Positions 25,484 through 32,325 of a stretch of 34,656 nt of DNA are shown here, one piece after another; within the stretch, counting starts at the first letter, position 1; every line of letters starts with the position of its first letter. Both the position numbers and the translations under genes were made by a program. A model generated the notes under the pieces. The model was given only the letters and a program-made list of their open reading frames with translations. It was not told where the DNA came from and did not search any database. Source of the DNA: an uncultured Gallionellaceae bacterium (GTDB taxonomy: Bacteria; Pseudomonadota; Gammaproteobacteria; Burkholderiales; Gallionellaceae); assembly GCA_903847155.1 (NCBI GenBank), contig CAINCU010000029.1, positions 1-34,656 on the forward strand, in the 5' to 3' direction.

Positions 25484-25534
25484 TGGGGGCATAATCATCG
25501 CACTTATGCCCCCAGTGCATATCTGATGCCCCCA
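25484..25534. promoter_or_regulatory. GGGGGCAT/ATGCCCCC site cluster upstream of integrase
   Basis: A perfect 11-base inverted repeat, TGGGGGCATAA (25484-25494) and TTATGCCCCCA (25504-25514) with a 9-base spacer, is followed by a third half-site GATGCCCCCA (25525-25534), 13 bases before the integrase ATG. The arrangement is kept in the right-hand copy (31912-31961). It fits integrase arm-type binding sites or an operator for autorepression of int; the sequence alone does not decide. Confidence 0.65.
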
Positions 25535-25547
25535 GCGAGGTGATGAC

Positions 25548-26762
25548 ATGAAGTTATCCGATCCAGCGGTAAAGAAGGCGAAGCCCGAAGCGAAACCCTA
25601 CAAAATGGCGGACGGCGGCGGCATGTATCTTGAGGTGATGCCGACAGGTTCAAAGTATTGGCGGCTCAAGTATCGTTTCGGCGGGAAAGAAAAACGGCTG
25701 GCCTTTGGCGTATATCCAGACGTGAGCCTAGCCCAAGCCCGTGACCGTCGTTACGAAGCGCGCAAGTTATTGGCGAGCGGCATAGACCCCGGCGCACTGA
25801 AGCAGGCACAAAAAGCGGCGGATGTGCTTCTGAATGAAAACAGCTTTGAAGTCGTCGCCCGCGAATGGTTTGTGCGCCACTCGCCCAACTGGAAAGAAAA
25901 CCACTCAAGCAAAATTATCACCCGACTGGAAAAAGATATTTTCCCGTGGATAGGTGCGCGCCCCATTGCCGACATCGCCGCACCGGAACTGCTGGCCACG
26001 ATACGTCGGATAGAGAGCCGTGGTGCGCTGGAAACCGCCCACCGCGCCCTCGCCAACTGCGGGCAGGTGTTCCGCTATGCCGTGGCGACCGGACGCGCCC
26101 AGCGCGACCCTTCCGGCGACTTGCGCGGCGCATTGCCGCCCGTGAAGCGCGACAAACACTTTGCCGCAATCACCGAACCGCAAAAGGTCGGCGAACTGAT
26201 GCGCGACATAGACGGCTATCAGGGATCGTTCATTGTGAAATGCGCTTTCAAACTTTCGCCGCTGCTGTTTGTGCGCCCCGGCGAACTGCGCAAGATGGAA
26301 TGGGCGGACGTGAATTTAGACGCGGCGGAGTGGGTTTATTTTGTGACCAAAACCGAAACGCAACACATTGTCCCGCTGGCGCGTCAGGCAGTGGAAACAC
26401 TGCGCGAAATTCAACCGCTGACCGGACACGGCAAATATGTGTTTCCCGGTGAGCGCGACCACGACCGCCCCATGAGCGATAACGCGATCCGCTCTGCGCT
26501 GCGGCGGCTGGGCTGGAGCAATGAAGAAATGACCCCGCACGGCTTCCGCGCAATGGCCTCCACCATCCTCGACAACATGGGCTACAAACAGGAATGGCTA
26601 GAGCGCCAGCTTGCCCATGAAGAACCCAACAAAGTGAAAGCGGCTTACAAGCGCGACGCATGGCGCATGTATCTGCCCGAACGCACCGCTATGATGCAGG
26701 CGTGGGCGGACTATCTGAACAAGCTCAAAGCGGGTGCGGAAGTGATACCGTTGCGCGCATAA
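25548..26762 (+). CDS. int: P4-type tyrosine integrase
   Basis: 404 residues, full length. The N-terminal DUF4102/arm-binding domain starts MKLSDPAVKKAKPEAKPYKM and has GGMYLEVMPTGSKYWRLKYR. A core-binding domain spans about 95-190. The catalytic domain has Arg243 in RPGELR, His331 and Arg334 in HGFR, His357 in QLAHEE and nucleophile Tyr367 in AAYKRD. The enzyme cuts and joins DNA at the tRNA 3' end to insert or excise the island. GAGGTGAT precedes the ATG. All catalytic residues are present, so it should be active. The first 60 codons are duplicated at 31975-32155. Confidence 0.95.
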   Translation: MKLSDPAVKKAKPEAKPYKMADGGGMYLEVMPTGSKYWRLKYRFGGKEKRLAFGVYPDVSLAQARDRRYEARKLLASGIDPGALKQAQKAADVLLNENSFEVVAREWFVRHSPNWKENHSSKIITRLEKDIFPWIGARPIADIAAPELLATIRRIESRGALETAHRALANCGQVFRYAVATGRAQRDPSGDLRGALPPVKRDKHFAAITEPQKVGELMRDIDGYQGSFIVKCAFKLSPLLFVRPGELRKMEWADVNLDAAEWVYFVTKTETQHIVPLARQAVETLREIQPLTGHGKYVFPGERDHDRPMSDNAIRSALRRLGWSNEEMTPHGFRAMASTILDNMGYKQEWLERQLAHEEPNKVKAAYKRDAWRMYLPERTAMMQAWADYLNKLKAGAEVIPLRA

Positions 26763-26814
26763 TCAAAAACATTTTGTCAGCAAATCTTTCACAACTCGAA
26801 ACGGGGAGCAAAGC

Positions 26815-27690
26815 ATGAAGATAATCAAATTACTTATCGTGGGATTGTTGCTTGTTTGCGCGCTGCCCGCGAAGGCGGGATTTGAATACGAAATTAAAAA
26901 ACTAATTTCAAAAAACAAACAAGCCACTATATTTGTAGAAATAAATGATTTTGATGGTGTTGCAAAATCAGTTGTCATCGAAACACCAAGGCCAGTTTTG
27001 CCATGTGATGATAGTCGATCAATGTCAGAGTGTAAGTTTTCACTTGAACTTTTTGATGAGACTGGCACGCAGTCACCTATTAAAGGATATGGGCAATTAT
27101 ATAAAACGAAGAAGGGAAACCTGTTGATAGTCAACGCAGCTGACTCAGCGGTGTTGTGGGGGCATATTAAAGATAAGAAAAAATTACTAGTTGCATCATT
27201 TGATTCCGTCAATGAATATGATATTGAGTTTTACCCTGCAAAACTACAAACGTCTTCAAGAATTCCTTCTCTAGGTCGCATTATTTCTTCAGAAATTATC
27301 TCGGAAGACGGAAATGCAGTAATTCACCTCGACTATCAGAGCGATGGGGTGAAAATTGATAATGTGACCATATCGGTACCTAAAGAATATCTGTTTTGTA
27401 ATCCACAAATATGGGGACGCACGATCTCCGATCCGAAACCAGTTGCCACCGATGATTGTCCTAGCGACATGTTTTACCAATATCAGCACACTGGCAGCGT
27501 GGAGCAAATGGGTATAGTGATGCCGTTATATCAACATATAGGTTCGATTCCACGGAGAGTGCTACCCGGGTTTATCGTGGCTTGGGAGCTCGGAGCTGAT
27601 AAGTTTTATTTTGAGGTTTATAACAAATATGGCGACAAATTTTCAGTGGCGTTTTTTAAGAGAAATTTAATTTACAACTTCAGAGATTAA
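26815..27690 (+). CDS. Exported protein of unknown function, island cargo
   Basis: 291 residues with a clear signal peptide (MKIIKLLIVGLLLVCALPAK, cleavage after AKA near residue 21) and GGGGAG upstream of the ATG. The mature part is mostly beta-strand in character with paired Cys residues (Cys64/Cys73 region and Cys near 200 and 219), which could form disulfides in the periplasm. No family is recognised. Base composition is far more AT-rich than the flanking housekeeping genes, consistent with recent transfer. The next gene encodes a second exported protein with an almost identical signal peptide. Confidence 0.75.
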   Translation: MKIIKLLIVGLLLVCALPAKAGFEYEIKKLISKNKQATIFVEINDFDGVAKSVVIETPRPVLPCDDSRSMSECKFSLELFDETGTQSPIKGYGQLYKTKKGNLLIVNAADSAVLWGHIKDKKKLLVASFDSVNEYDIEFYPAKLQTSSRIPSLGRIISSEIISEDGNAVIHLDYQSDGVKIDNVTISVPKEYLFCNPQIWGRTISDPKPVATDDCPSDMFYQYQHTGSVEQMGIVMPLYQHIGSIPRRVLPGFIVAWELGADKFYFEVYNKYGDKFSVAFFKRNLIYNFRD

Positions 27691-27786
27691 AACTAAAAAT
27701 TTGACTCGACATTATTTACGTAATAACTGACATGGTATTTGTTTGGTGCGAAATAAATCCACTGCGTATAGATAGGGAGCCAACAC

Positions 27787-28584
27787 ATGAAACTTCTCAA
27801 GTTACTTTTTGCAGGATTGTTATTCTTTTTTGCGTTATCCGCTCAAGCAGGGTTAGAGGAGGGCAAAGCTGCTTTCAAAAATACAGACTATGAAGCAGCT
27901 ATGAAAGAATTATTGCCATTGGCTGAGAGCGGTAATGCGGAGGCTCAATCTTTGGTTGCTTACCTGTATAAAAAGAGGCCGCGCAGTAAAGAGTTAACTA
28001 ATTTCTGGTTCTTAAAGGCTGCCGCTCAGAACGAGCCTTTTGCGATGTATGAAGTTGGCTTTGCGTGCAAAATGCAAAACAATAACGAAGGGTTGATGTA
28101 TACGCTATGTCCCGCGTCAAATCTTAACGATATAACTGAAATCTTATTATTGTCTGAGCACTATTTTAATAAGGCACTTGTTATATTTGAAGAGAGGGCT
28201 AATAAAGGTGATTACAGGGCGCAGGAATATCTTGGGAGCATGTATGCCTTTGGTAATGGCGCATCTAAAAATAAAGAAAAAGCTCAATACTGGCTTACAA
28301 AATCCGTTGTACAGGGCGACATAGAAGCTGCCGGGTATTTAACGGGGCTATATGCCGACTATGCGTATTATTTTCATGAGAATGCCGACTATTTGCTTCA
28401 GTACGAATGGGAAATTATTTGGAGTGCCATGAGTTCAATCAAGGCAAAAGCCAATTTTCATTGGGGATCAGGTGGTGAGGGCTTAAAAAAAGCTGGCAAA
28501 AGAAGGGCAATTTTTCTTGCTAAACAGTGGCTCAAGCAAAACGGAAGAGAAAAAGAATTGAAATGGGTTGAAGCACAGTATTAA
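27787..28584 (+). CDS. Exported Sel1-like repeat protein
   Basis: 265 residues. The signal peptide MKLLKLLFAGLLFFFALSAQ is cleaved after AQA near residue 21. The mature part contains TPR/Sel1-like helical repeats: DYEAAMKELLPLAESGNAEA, FWFLKAAAQNEPFAMYEVG, and GDYRAQEYLGSMYAFGNGAS followed by EKAQYWLTKSVVQGD. Sel1 proteins are protein-protein interaction scaffolds, often periplasmic, in regulation, secretion or host contact. GGGAGCC lies about 10 bases before the ATG. The 96-base gap after the previous gene has TTGACT and a TTACGTAA palindrome that could be a promoter or operator. Composition is AT-rich; it is island cargo with unknown function. Confidence 0.85.
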   Translation: MKLLKLLFAGLLFFFALSAQAGLEEGKAAFKNTDYEAAMKELLPLAESGNAEAQSLVAYLYKKRPRSKELTNFWFLKAAAQNEPFAMYEVGFACKMQNNNEGLMYTLCPASNLNDITEILLLSEHYFNKALVIFEERANKGDYRAQEYLGSMYAFGNGASKNKEKAQYWLTKSVVQGDIEAAGYLTGLYADYAYYFHENADYLLQYEWEIIWSAMSSIKAKANFHWGSGGEGLKKAGKRRAIFLAKQWLKQNGREKELKWVEAQY

Positions 28585-28649
28585 CGCCTGCTATGCCGGA
28601 AGTTAAGCACATAGAAAAAGTGCAGGAATGGTAAAAAAACTACCGTTAC

Positions 28650-29435
28650 ATGAGTAAAATAAAACCTCAACCAAAAAAGCTGACGCTAAAACAAGCGCTA
28701 GACGCAACGCGTGTGCCACTCAAGCGAATGGGTGACTTGATATGCGCTGACGATTTTAGTGGCTATATAAATGGCACTATATGGCGTTCCATATACATGC
28801 CCACGATGCCGGATTGCGAAAGGAAATGGGACAGGCACTTTGTGCAACCTGAAACAGAGAATCATTTACGCGAACTATACGCAAGCGGCGGATGGATCGA
28901 ATCTCTCGCTGATTTCTCCGATGAGGCGTTAGCACTGCATTACAACTATGGCGCAGGCTTTATTACTACCAGTGGCCTAGCCTTTGATGTGGGCGACCCA
29001 AGCCAGTTTGAATGCGATTTTGCGGAAGCCCTTGCGCAACTACCAAACTTGTCGCGCGAAACGGTGGAAATCGTAAGGAAAAACATTCTGCTGATGCACA
29101 AAAAATATAAGTTGCCAGCAACTCAGGGCAGCAACATATCGCAAGGGTGTAGTAAAAAAGCGCAGAAAAAACGCTCAATAAAAAATGATATGGGCAAAAC
29201 GCTTGATAATGTAATCGCCAGTCTTGCGAGCACACATCCTGATGAGAAACCATGCGAAATATGGCTACATCTGAAAACTGCAATTATTGAATGGTCTGGC
29301 TGTGATTGCGATGAAATAAGGCCGGATGAAAAAAAGCGTGATAGCTGGTCTTATCAATTCACAAAAGTTAATGACAGCGCGGACGCTATCGCTTATCAAA
29401 CCTTCCGCAAGATGTTAAAGGCTATTCAAAAATAG
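28650..29435 (+). CDS. Hypothetical protein, island cargo
   Basis: 261 residues, cytoplasmic by appearance, with no signal peptide or membrane segment. The N-terminus is basic (MSKIKPQPKKLTLKQALDAT). A middle region has acidic and aromatic patches (FSDEALALHYNYGAGFITTS), and a Lys/Ser-rich linker (about 163-185) separates the two halves. The C-terminal half has WLHLKTAIIEWSGCDCDEIR. No family is recognised. No clear Shine-Dalgarno precedes the ATG, and an in-frame stop just upstream fixes the start. An unrelated 13-codon frame (28593-28634) precedes it. Composition is closer to the AT-rich cargo than to the host genes. Confidence 0.65.
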   Translation: MSKIKPQPKKLTLKQALDATRVPLKRMGDLICADDFSGYINGTIWRSIYMPTMPDCERKWDRHFVQPETENHLRELYASGGWIESLADFSDEALALHYNYGAGFITTSGLAFDVGDPSQFECDFAEALAQLPNLSRETVEIVRKNILLMHKKYKLPATQGSNISQGCSKKAQKKRSIKNDMGKTLDNVIASLASTHPDEKPCEIWLHLKTAIIEWSGCDCDEIRPDEKKRDSWSYQFTKVNDSADAIAYQTFRKMLKAIQK

Positions 29436-29533
29436 CAAAACCGGTATTTAGCCGGGCTATGTACCACCCTAGTTTTACCGTGTGGCTAATCGTGAATCAT
29501 CACGGTTTAACCAAAGCCATGAAAGGTAAAGCT

Positions 29534-29737
29534 ATGCAAACAAATCAAGCCTCACAACTTCCCGCCTATCTCCGTTTGGCGGACATGAAAGCCCGCTACC
29601 GCGTGAGCGGCTCAACCGTGTGGAAATGGTGTCATTCCAACGGCCTACCTGCCCCGGTGAAGCTGGGCGCGAATACGACGGTATGGCGACTTGCTGACCT
29701 GCTGCAATGGGAAGCAACGCGTGCCCCTGCGAAGTAA
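29534..29737 (+). CDS. AlpA-like helix-turn-helix regulator
   Basis: 67 residues from ATG 29534, preceded by GAAAGGTAAAG; the frame is open to 29459, but the earlier Mets lack ribosome sites. The pattern YLRLADMKARYRVSGSTVWK, then W, then GLPAPVKLGANTTVWRLADL matches AlpA/MerR-like excisionase-type proteins of P4-like islands. AlpA activates the integrase of its element or acts as a recombination directionality factor. A 48-residue gene and the winged-helix gene follow closely and are likely co-transcribed. Confidence 0.85.
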   Translation: MQTNQASQLPAYLRLADMKARYRVSGSTVWKWCHSNGLPAPVKLGANTTVWRLADLLQWEATRAPAK

Positions 29738-29747
29738 GGGGGCGATC

Positions 29748-29894
29748 ATGGATAACTCAGGCTGGCTGGAGCGCCTGCAAATGCTCTGCAATCGGTTTTC
29801 ACATCTCGGCGTAGGTGCTGACCTTGCCTCACTATCAAGAGACGAGCTGTGGGGCTTGTATCGCCTCTTGTTACGGCTTGACGGAGATGCGTAA
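29748..29894 (+). CDS. 48-residue island protein
   Basis: MDNSGWLERLQMLCNRFSHL opens a 48-residue protein that appears helical and acidic at the end (LASLSRDELWGLYRLLLRLD). AAGGGGG lies about 7 bases before the ATG. Its stop overlaps the next ATG (TAATG at 29892-29896), so it is coupled to the winged-helix gene. I recall small proteins in this position in other AlpA-type islands, without a known role. Confidence 0.7.
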   Translation: MDNSGWLERLQMLCNRFSHLGVGADLASLSRDELWGLYRLLLRLDGDA

Positions 29895-30361
29895 TGGCTC
29901 AAAAAACACAAGGTGAGCCACGTTATCAAGTGCCGCGTGCGCTGGCAGATTCGCTGGCTTTTCGCAGTCTGCCCATGGTGTCCAAAGTTTTGTGGCATGA
30001 CCTGATGATGCAGTATCGCGGATACAACAACGGCAATATCAACGCGGCGTTGAGCGAGTTAAGGCACTACAACTGGCGTTCAGGCACTACGCTTGCCAAG
30101 GGCTTGCGCTACTTGATAGCACACAGACTAATCAAGGAAACAAGGATGGGCGGCAAACGTGCTGGTAATCTCAAACAATGCTGTCTATACGCTTTCACCC
30201 ACCTGCCCATTCATGCCAATACAAAATTGAACATTCAAGGAAAGGAAGCAACCCATGACTACAGAAATTTTGATCCGATCAAATGCGTGGTGGAAGAAAA
30301 GCTAACGCTCCAGAAAATGGAGTGCGTCGCACCAGAAACTGGCGCGTGTCGTTCCACATAA
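29894..30361 (+). CDS. Winged-helix protein, replication-initiator-like
   Basis: 155 residues. The region RYQVPRALADSLAFRSLPMV, VLWHDLMMQYRGYNNGNINA, then YNWRSGTTLAKGLRYLIAHRLI and ETRMGGKRAGNLKQC has the spacing of winged-helix DNA-binding proteins found beside AlpA in proteobacterial islands; the NNGN...W.S..TL..ALRELL pattern is characteristic. The role in such islands is not settled; DNA binding for replication or regulation is inferred from the fold. The last 20 residues are encoded by the first palindromic repeats, and the stop (30359-30361) falls inside the third, so the tail may be truncated relative to relatives. Confidence 0.75.
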   Translation: MAQKTQGEPRYQVPRALADSLAFRSLPMVSKVLWHDLMMQYRGYNNGNINAALSELRHYNWRSGTTLAKGLRYLIAHRLIKETRMGGKRAGNLKQCCLYAFTHLPIHANTKLNIQGKEATHDYRNFDPIKCVVEEKLTLQKMECVAPETGACRST

Positions 30362-30491
30362 TGGACACGATGGGCTTCTGTCGCTCCAATAAATGGGGTT
30401 AGAAATATGCGCATAAAACCTATGTATTCCCCGCCACTAAAGGGATGTAGCAGAATTGGGCATTATTTCCTATCGAGTCCAGAATTTGGAC
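30304..30491. repeat. Cluster of five short palindromes, iteron-like
   Basis: Four 17-base units start at 30304, 30326, 30348 and 30380 with spacings of 22, 22 and 32, all of the form .TCG.TCCA....ATGG. A fifth palindrome (GTCCAGAATTTGGAC) lies at 30477-30491. The shared core is TCCA, 5 variable A-rich bases, TGGA. Units 1, 3 and 5 keep full TCCA/TGGA symmetry; 2 and 4 keep CCA/TGG. The cluster covers the 3' end of the winged-helix gene and its downstream region, which fits binding sites of that protein or an origin of replication of the excised island. Confidence 0.7.
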
Positions 30492-30605
30492 ACCCTTATA
30501 TATTTACCATTACATATCATGTTGTGGAGTGTTTCTATGCGCACGTTAACTGACGGATTGATTGGAGTAATTGCACGGCATAGCTACAGAATCGAGGTGT
30601 GGAAT

Positions 30606-30749
30606 ATGAGCGCGCCAAAACTGGCAGTTACCGATGAGCGGTGGATTTACATCACAAAGAAACACCACAACGGCGATATTGGCGAAAGAAGTTTAGGCAT
30701 CCCAGAATCGGACTTAATCGAATTGATTGCGCTGCTTGAGCGAACGTAG
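30606..30749 (+). CDS. Small hypothetical island protein
   Basis: 47 residues from ATG 30606, chosen because GAGGTGTGG lies 6-14 bases upstream; the frame is open to an ATG at 30456. The sequence (MSAPKLAVTDERWIYITKKH, then HNGDIGERSLGIPESDLIEL) looks like a compact globular domain. No family is recognised. The leading bases 30492-30605 hold no other feature I can support. Confidence 0.5.
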   Translation: MSAPKLAVTDERWIYITKKHHNGDIGERSLGIPESDLIELIALLERT

Positions 30750-30778
30750 TGTTTGAGTTTGAAATTGAGAGGTAAATT

Positions 30779-31042
30779 ATGACTTTTGAAGATAAAGTGA
30801 AAGTTGGGTTGTTGATTTTTCAAGCAATCGGTTATGCAGGAATCAGCATTTATTTGATACTCGGTTTAAAGCTATTTAAAAGCGATCCAGACTTGAATAA
30901 TGGCGGCAATTGTCTGAGTTATTCCCAATGCAATAGCTGCCCACGTAAGCCACATAAAAACTCTAGATTGCCGATTGGTGGCGATAACTTGGTCGGCGAT
31001 AGTTTTGTGAAGAATGGTGAGGAGTTCATTCGTCTGCACTGA
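30779..31042 (+). CDS. Small putative membrane protein, possibly truncated
   Basis: 87 residues with GAGAGGTAA before the ATG. Residues 1-35 (MTFEDKVKVGLLIFQAIGYA, then GISIYLILGLKLFK) are a plausible membrane helix. From about residue 38 on, the sequence is irregular and overlaps the opposite-strand gene, so only the N-terminal third may be genuine, the rest being read-through after a break. It converges with and overlaps the gene at 30872-31141. Confidence 0.4.
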   Translation: MTFEDKVKVGLLIFQAIGYAGISIYLILGLKLFKSDPDLNNGGNCLSYSQCNSCPRKPHKNSRLPIGGDNLVGDSFVKNGEEFIRLH

Positions 31043-31141
31043 AGCCAAAAGAGAGGGTTTTAATTCTTTTGGAATAAATCGTTCAATATCAGGATTAATT
31101 TTCCCTTCTCCGAATAAAGCATCCAATGACTTATCTATCAT
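30872..31141 (-). CDS. Small membrane protein of unknown function
   Basis: 89 residues with GGAG 8 bases before the ATG. The first 60 residues are soluble (MIDKSLDALFGEGKINPDIE ...), followed by a C-terminal hydrophobic segment FMWLTWAAIALGITQTIAAI, i.e. a tail-anchored arrangement. It is the only minus-strand gene of the island and faces the plus-strand frame at 30779. No family is recognised. Confidence 0.6.
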   Translation of the reverse strand: MIDKSLDALFGEGKINPDIERFIPKELKPSLLASVQTNELLTILHKTIADQVIATNRQSRVFMWLTWAAIALGITQTIAAIIQVWIAFK

Positions 31142-31229
31142 TAAATCTCCGCATTATTTAATGGCTTTCTTATAGCTACCGCGCTTCTTTGGCTATTCAT
31201 TCTGGAATGAGCGCCACAATAGCAGAAAT

Positions 31230-31427
31230 TTGCCAAACTCTACCTATAGGAATTACGTGCGTCAAAGGGATACCAAATTTCTGGAATTGAGAACATTGTT
31301 AGAGAAACGCAGCTTGATATATCCTGTGGACTCTGAAATTCTCACTATAACTTTAGTATGTGATAACAATGATTCGGACAATCATCAAAGAGAGCGAAGC
31401 CGCGCAATCCGCGCACTATTAGGTTAG
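31230..31427 (+). CDS. Doubtful small ORF, TTG start
   Basis: A 65-codon frame from TTG 31230 (PNSTYRNYVRQRDTKFLELR to RAIRALLG). A better start, ATG 31207, opens a different frame (MSATIAEICQTLPIGITCVK) that stops at 27 residues. A frameshift linking the two is possible but cannot be shown. No Shine-Dalgarno is seen for the TTG. Confidence 0.25.
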   Translation: MPNSTYRNYVRQRDTKFLELRTLLEKRSLIYPVDSEILTITLVCDNNDSDNHQRERSRAIRALLG

Positions 31428-31432
31428 TTCAA

Positions 31433-31690
31433 ATGTCCGGTCATTTTGCTGATGTGTTGCAAATTCATGGAGCAAATAAGTACGCAATTTCGCAACACCT
31501 AACCCCAGCAATTACGCGGGATAGAGCGCCAAAACAAGTAGAGTTTCAAAACAATAAATACGCAATCTGCGCGGATGGTTCGATGCTTTGCTTAAGAGCT
31601 TGTGGCGTAATTATCGGGATTATTTCCGCGCAATCCGATACAGTCGAATGGGGCTGGAAGTTTGCTAGAATCGCGCCCCGCTGGGGGTAG
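31433..31690 (+). CDS. Doubtful small ORF near right end of island
   Basis: An 85-codon frame from ATG 31433, 3 bases after the previous frame ends. The composition is uneven and no family is recognised. A minus-strand frame (31546-31815) overlaps it and has no better support. It stops at 31690 within a GGGGG-rich stretch next to the integrase-type sites. Confidence 0.3.
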   Translation: MSGHFADVLQIHGANKYAISQHLTPAITRDRAPKQVEFQNNKYAICADGSMLCLRACGVIIGIISAQSDTVEWGWKFARIAPRWG

Positions 31691-31870
31691 CCCGTAACGT
31701 CTGGGGGCATAATCGGGGGCATCTGAATAATGTGGAAAGCGTAGTTCAAGCACTGGAGCGGCTTGCGGGGGATGATTCGGGTGAACCTATCCACCAAGAA
31801 GTCGTCCAGAAACATTCAAAGACGTACACCAAACCCGCACAGTTAATGGCTCTGCGGGTTTTTTGTGTCT
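31672..31870 (+). pseudogene. C-terminal gene fragment ending in the right att region
   Basis: A frame without a start codon of its own reads VARNVWGHNRGHLNNVESVV and QALERLAGDDSGEPIHQEVV and runs through the degenerate tRNA end into the duplicated terminator. The amino-acid text before 31800 has good coding character. The frame contains the site pair TGGGGGCATAA (31702-31712) and CGGGGGCAT (31714-31722). It may be the tail of a gene cut off at the att junction; the family is not recognised. Confidence 0.3.
31831..31865 (+). terminator. Second copy of the tRNA-Met-type terminator
   Basis: AAACCCGCA and TGCGGGTTT with a T-run, equivalent to 25405-25439. It may stop transcripts leaving the island to the right. 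Confidence 0.75.
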
Positions 31871-31974
31871 AAAGCAGTCCATTCCTGTTTATTGCAATCC
31901 GCTGGGTATTGTGGGGGCATAATTCTCGCACTTATGCCCCCAGTGCATACTTGATGCCCCAGCGAGGTGATGAC

Positions 31975-32155
31975 ATGAAGTTATCCGATCCAGCGGTAAA
32001 GAAGGCGAAGCCCGAAGCGAAACCCTACAAAATGGCGGACGGCGGCGGCATGTATCTTGAGGTGATGCCAACGGGTTCAAAGTATTGGCGGCTCAAGTAT
32101 CGTTTTGGCGGGAAAAAAACGGCTGGCCTTTGGCGTATATCCAGACGTGAGCCTA
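31975..32155 (+). pseudogene. Integrase N-terminal fragment
   Basis: From ATG 31975 the frame copies the first codons of the integrase (MKLSDPAVKKAKPEAKPYKM). At about 32111-32118 a 2-base deletion in a run of A, relative to 25689-25696, shifts the frame. Nucleotide similarity continues to 32155 and then ends. The core-binding and catalytic domains are absent, so it is dead. Confidence 0.9.
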
Positions 32156-32169
32156 GACGTCACGCACAT

Positions 32170-32325
32170 AGTCCAGCTACGTGTAGCCGCTTGAAAAGTG
32201 ATTATCGTTACTCCAACACTGTCGTTTATAACAACTTTCCATGGCCATCCGTCGCGCCCGCAGACAAAGCTGCAACAACCATCTAAACCGCCGCACAAGC
32301 CATCCTCGATGCGCGTGTGCTCTAT
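32170..32325 (+). pseudogene. C-terminal scrap of a DNA methyltransferase
   Basis: The frame reads SRLKSDYRYSNTVVYNNFPW then P, later KAATTI, a TAA (32284-32286) and TAAQAILDARVLY. This matches the C-terminal region of large class I DNA methyltransferases of type IIL/MmeI-like or related restriction and defence systems (typical text RLKSDYRYS...VYNNFPWP...AQAILDARALYP). It joins straight onto the integrase fragment, implying deletion of everything between. After VLY the frame goes on to 32466 (e.g. FEVAKKAPRFSARNYRHAFK) without family similarity. The match is from memory of the family, not a search. Confidence 0.65.

Larger units (their letters stand above)
25371..31796. mobile_element. Genomic island integrated at tRNA-Met
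   Basis: The left end abuts the tRNA-Met 3' end, CCTATCACCACCA (25358-25370). A degenerate copy, CCTATC.CACCA, is at 31786-31796, followed by sequence matching that after the tRNA. The interior has a P4-type integrase as first gene, AT-rich exported proteins, an AlpA-like regulator and a winged-helix protein, and short frames of unclear value. Size is about 6.4 kb. No transfer or structural phage genes are seen. The integrase is intact; whether the diverged right att site still works is uncertain. Confidence 0.8.
31786..32155. repeat. Diverged direct repeat of tRNA end and integrase upstream region
   Basis: This segment copies 25358-25730: tRNA 3' end (degenerate CCTATC.CACCA), terminator (31831-31865), the integrase upstream sites (TGGGGGCATAA 31912-31922, TTATGCCCCCA 31932-31942, GATGCCCCA 31953-31961), the same GAGGTGATGAC ribosome site and the integrase start. 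I count about ten differences over the 150 bases before the ATG. Similarity stops abruptly at GAGCCTA (32155; equivalent 25730). It serves as right boundary of the present island and as left end of an older one. Confidence 0.85.

Noticed and set aside
28593-28634. 13-codon leader peptide before the 261-residue gene
   Set aside because: It has no ribosome site and no attenuator-like hairpin follows, so there is no basis for calling it a leader.
30304-30491. Possible CRISPR array
   Set aside because: The units are 17 bases, imperfect, individually palindromic and only 22-32 bases apart, leaving 5-15 base gaps; no cas genes are present. An iteron or operator cluster fits better.
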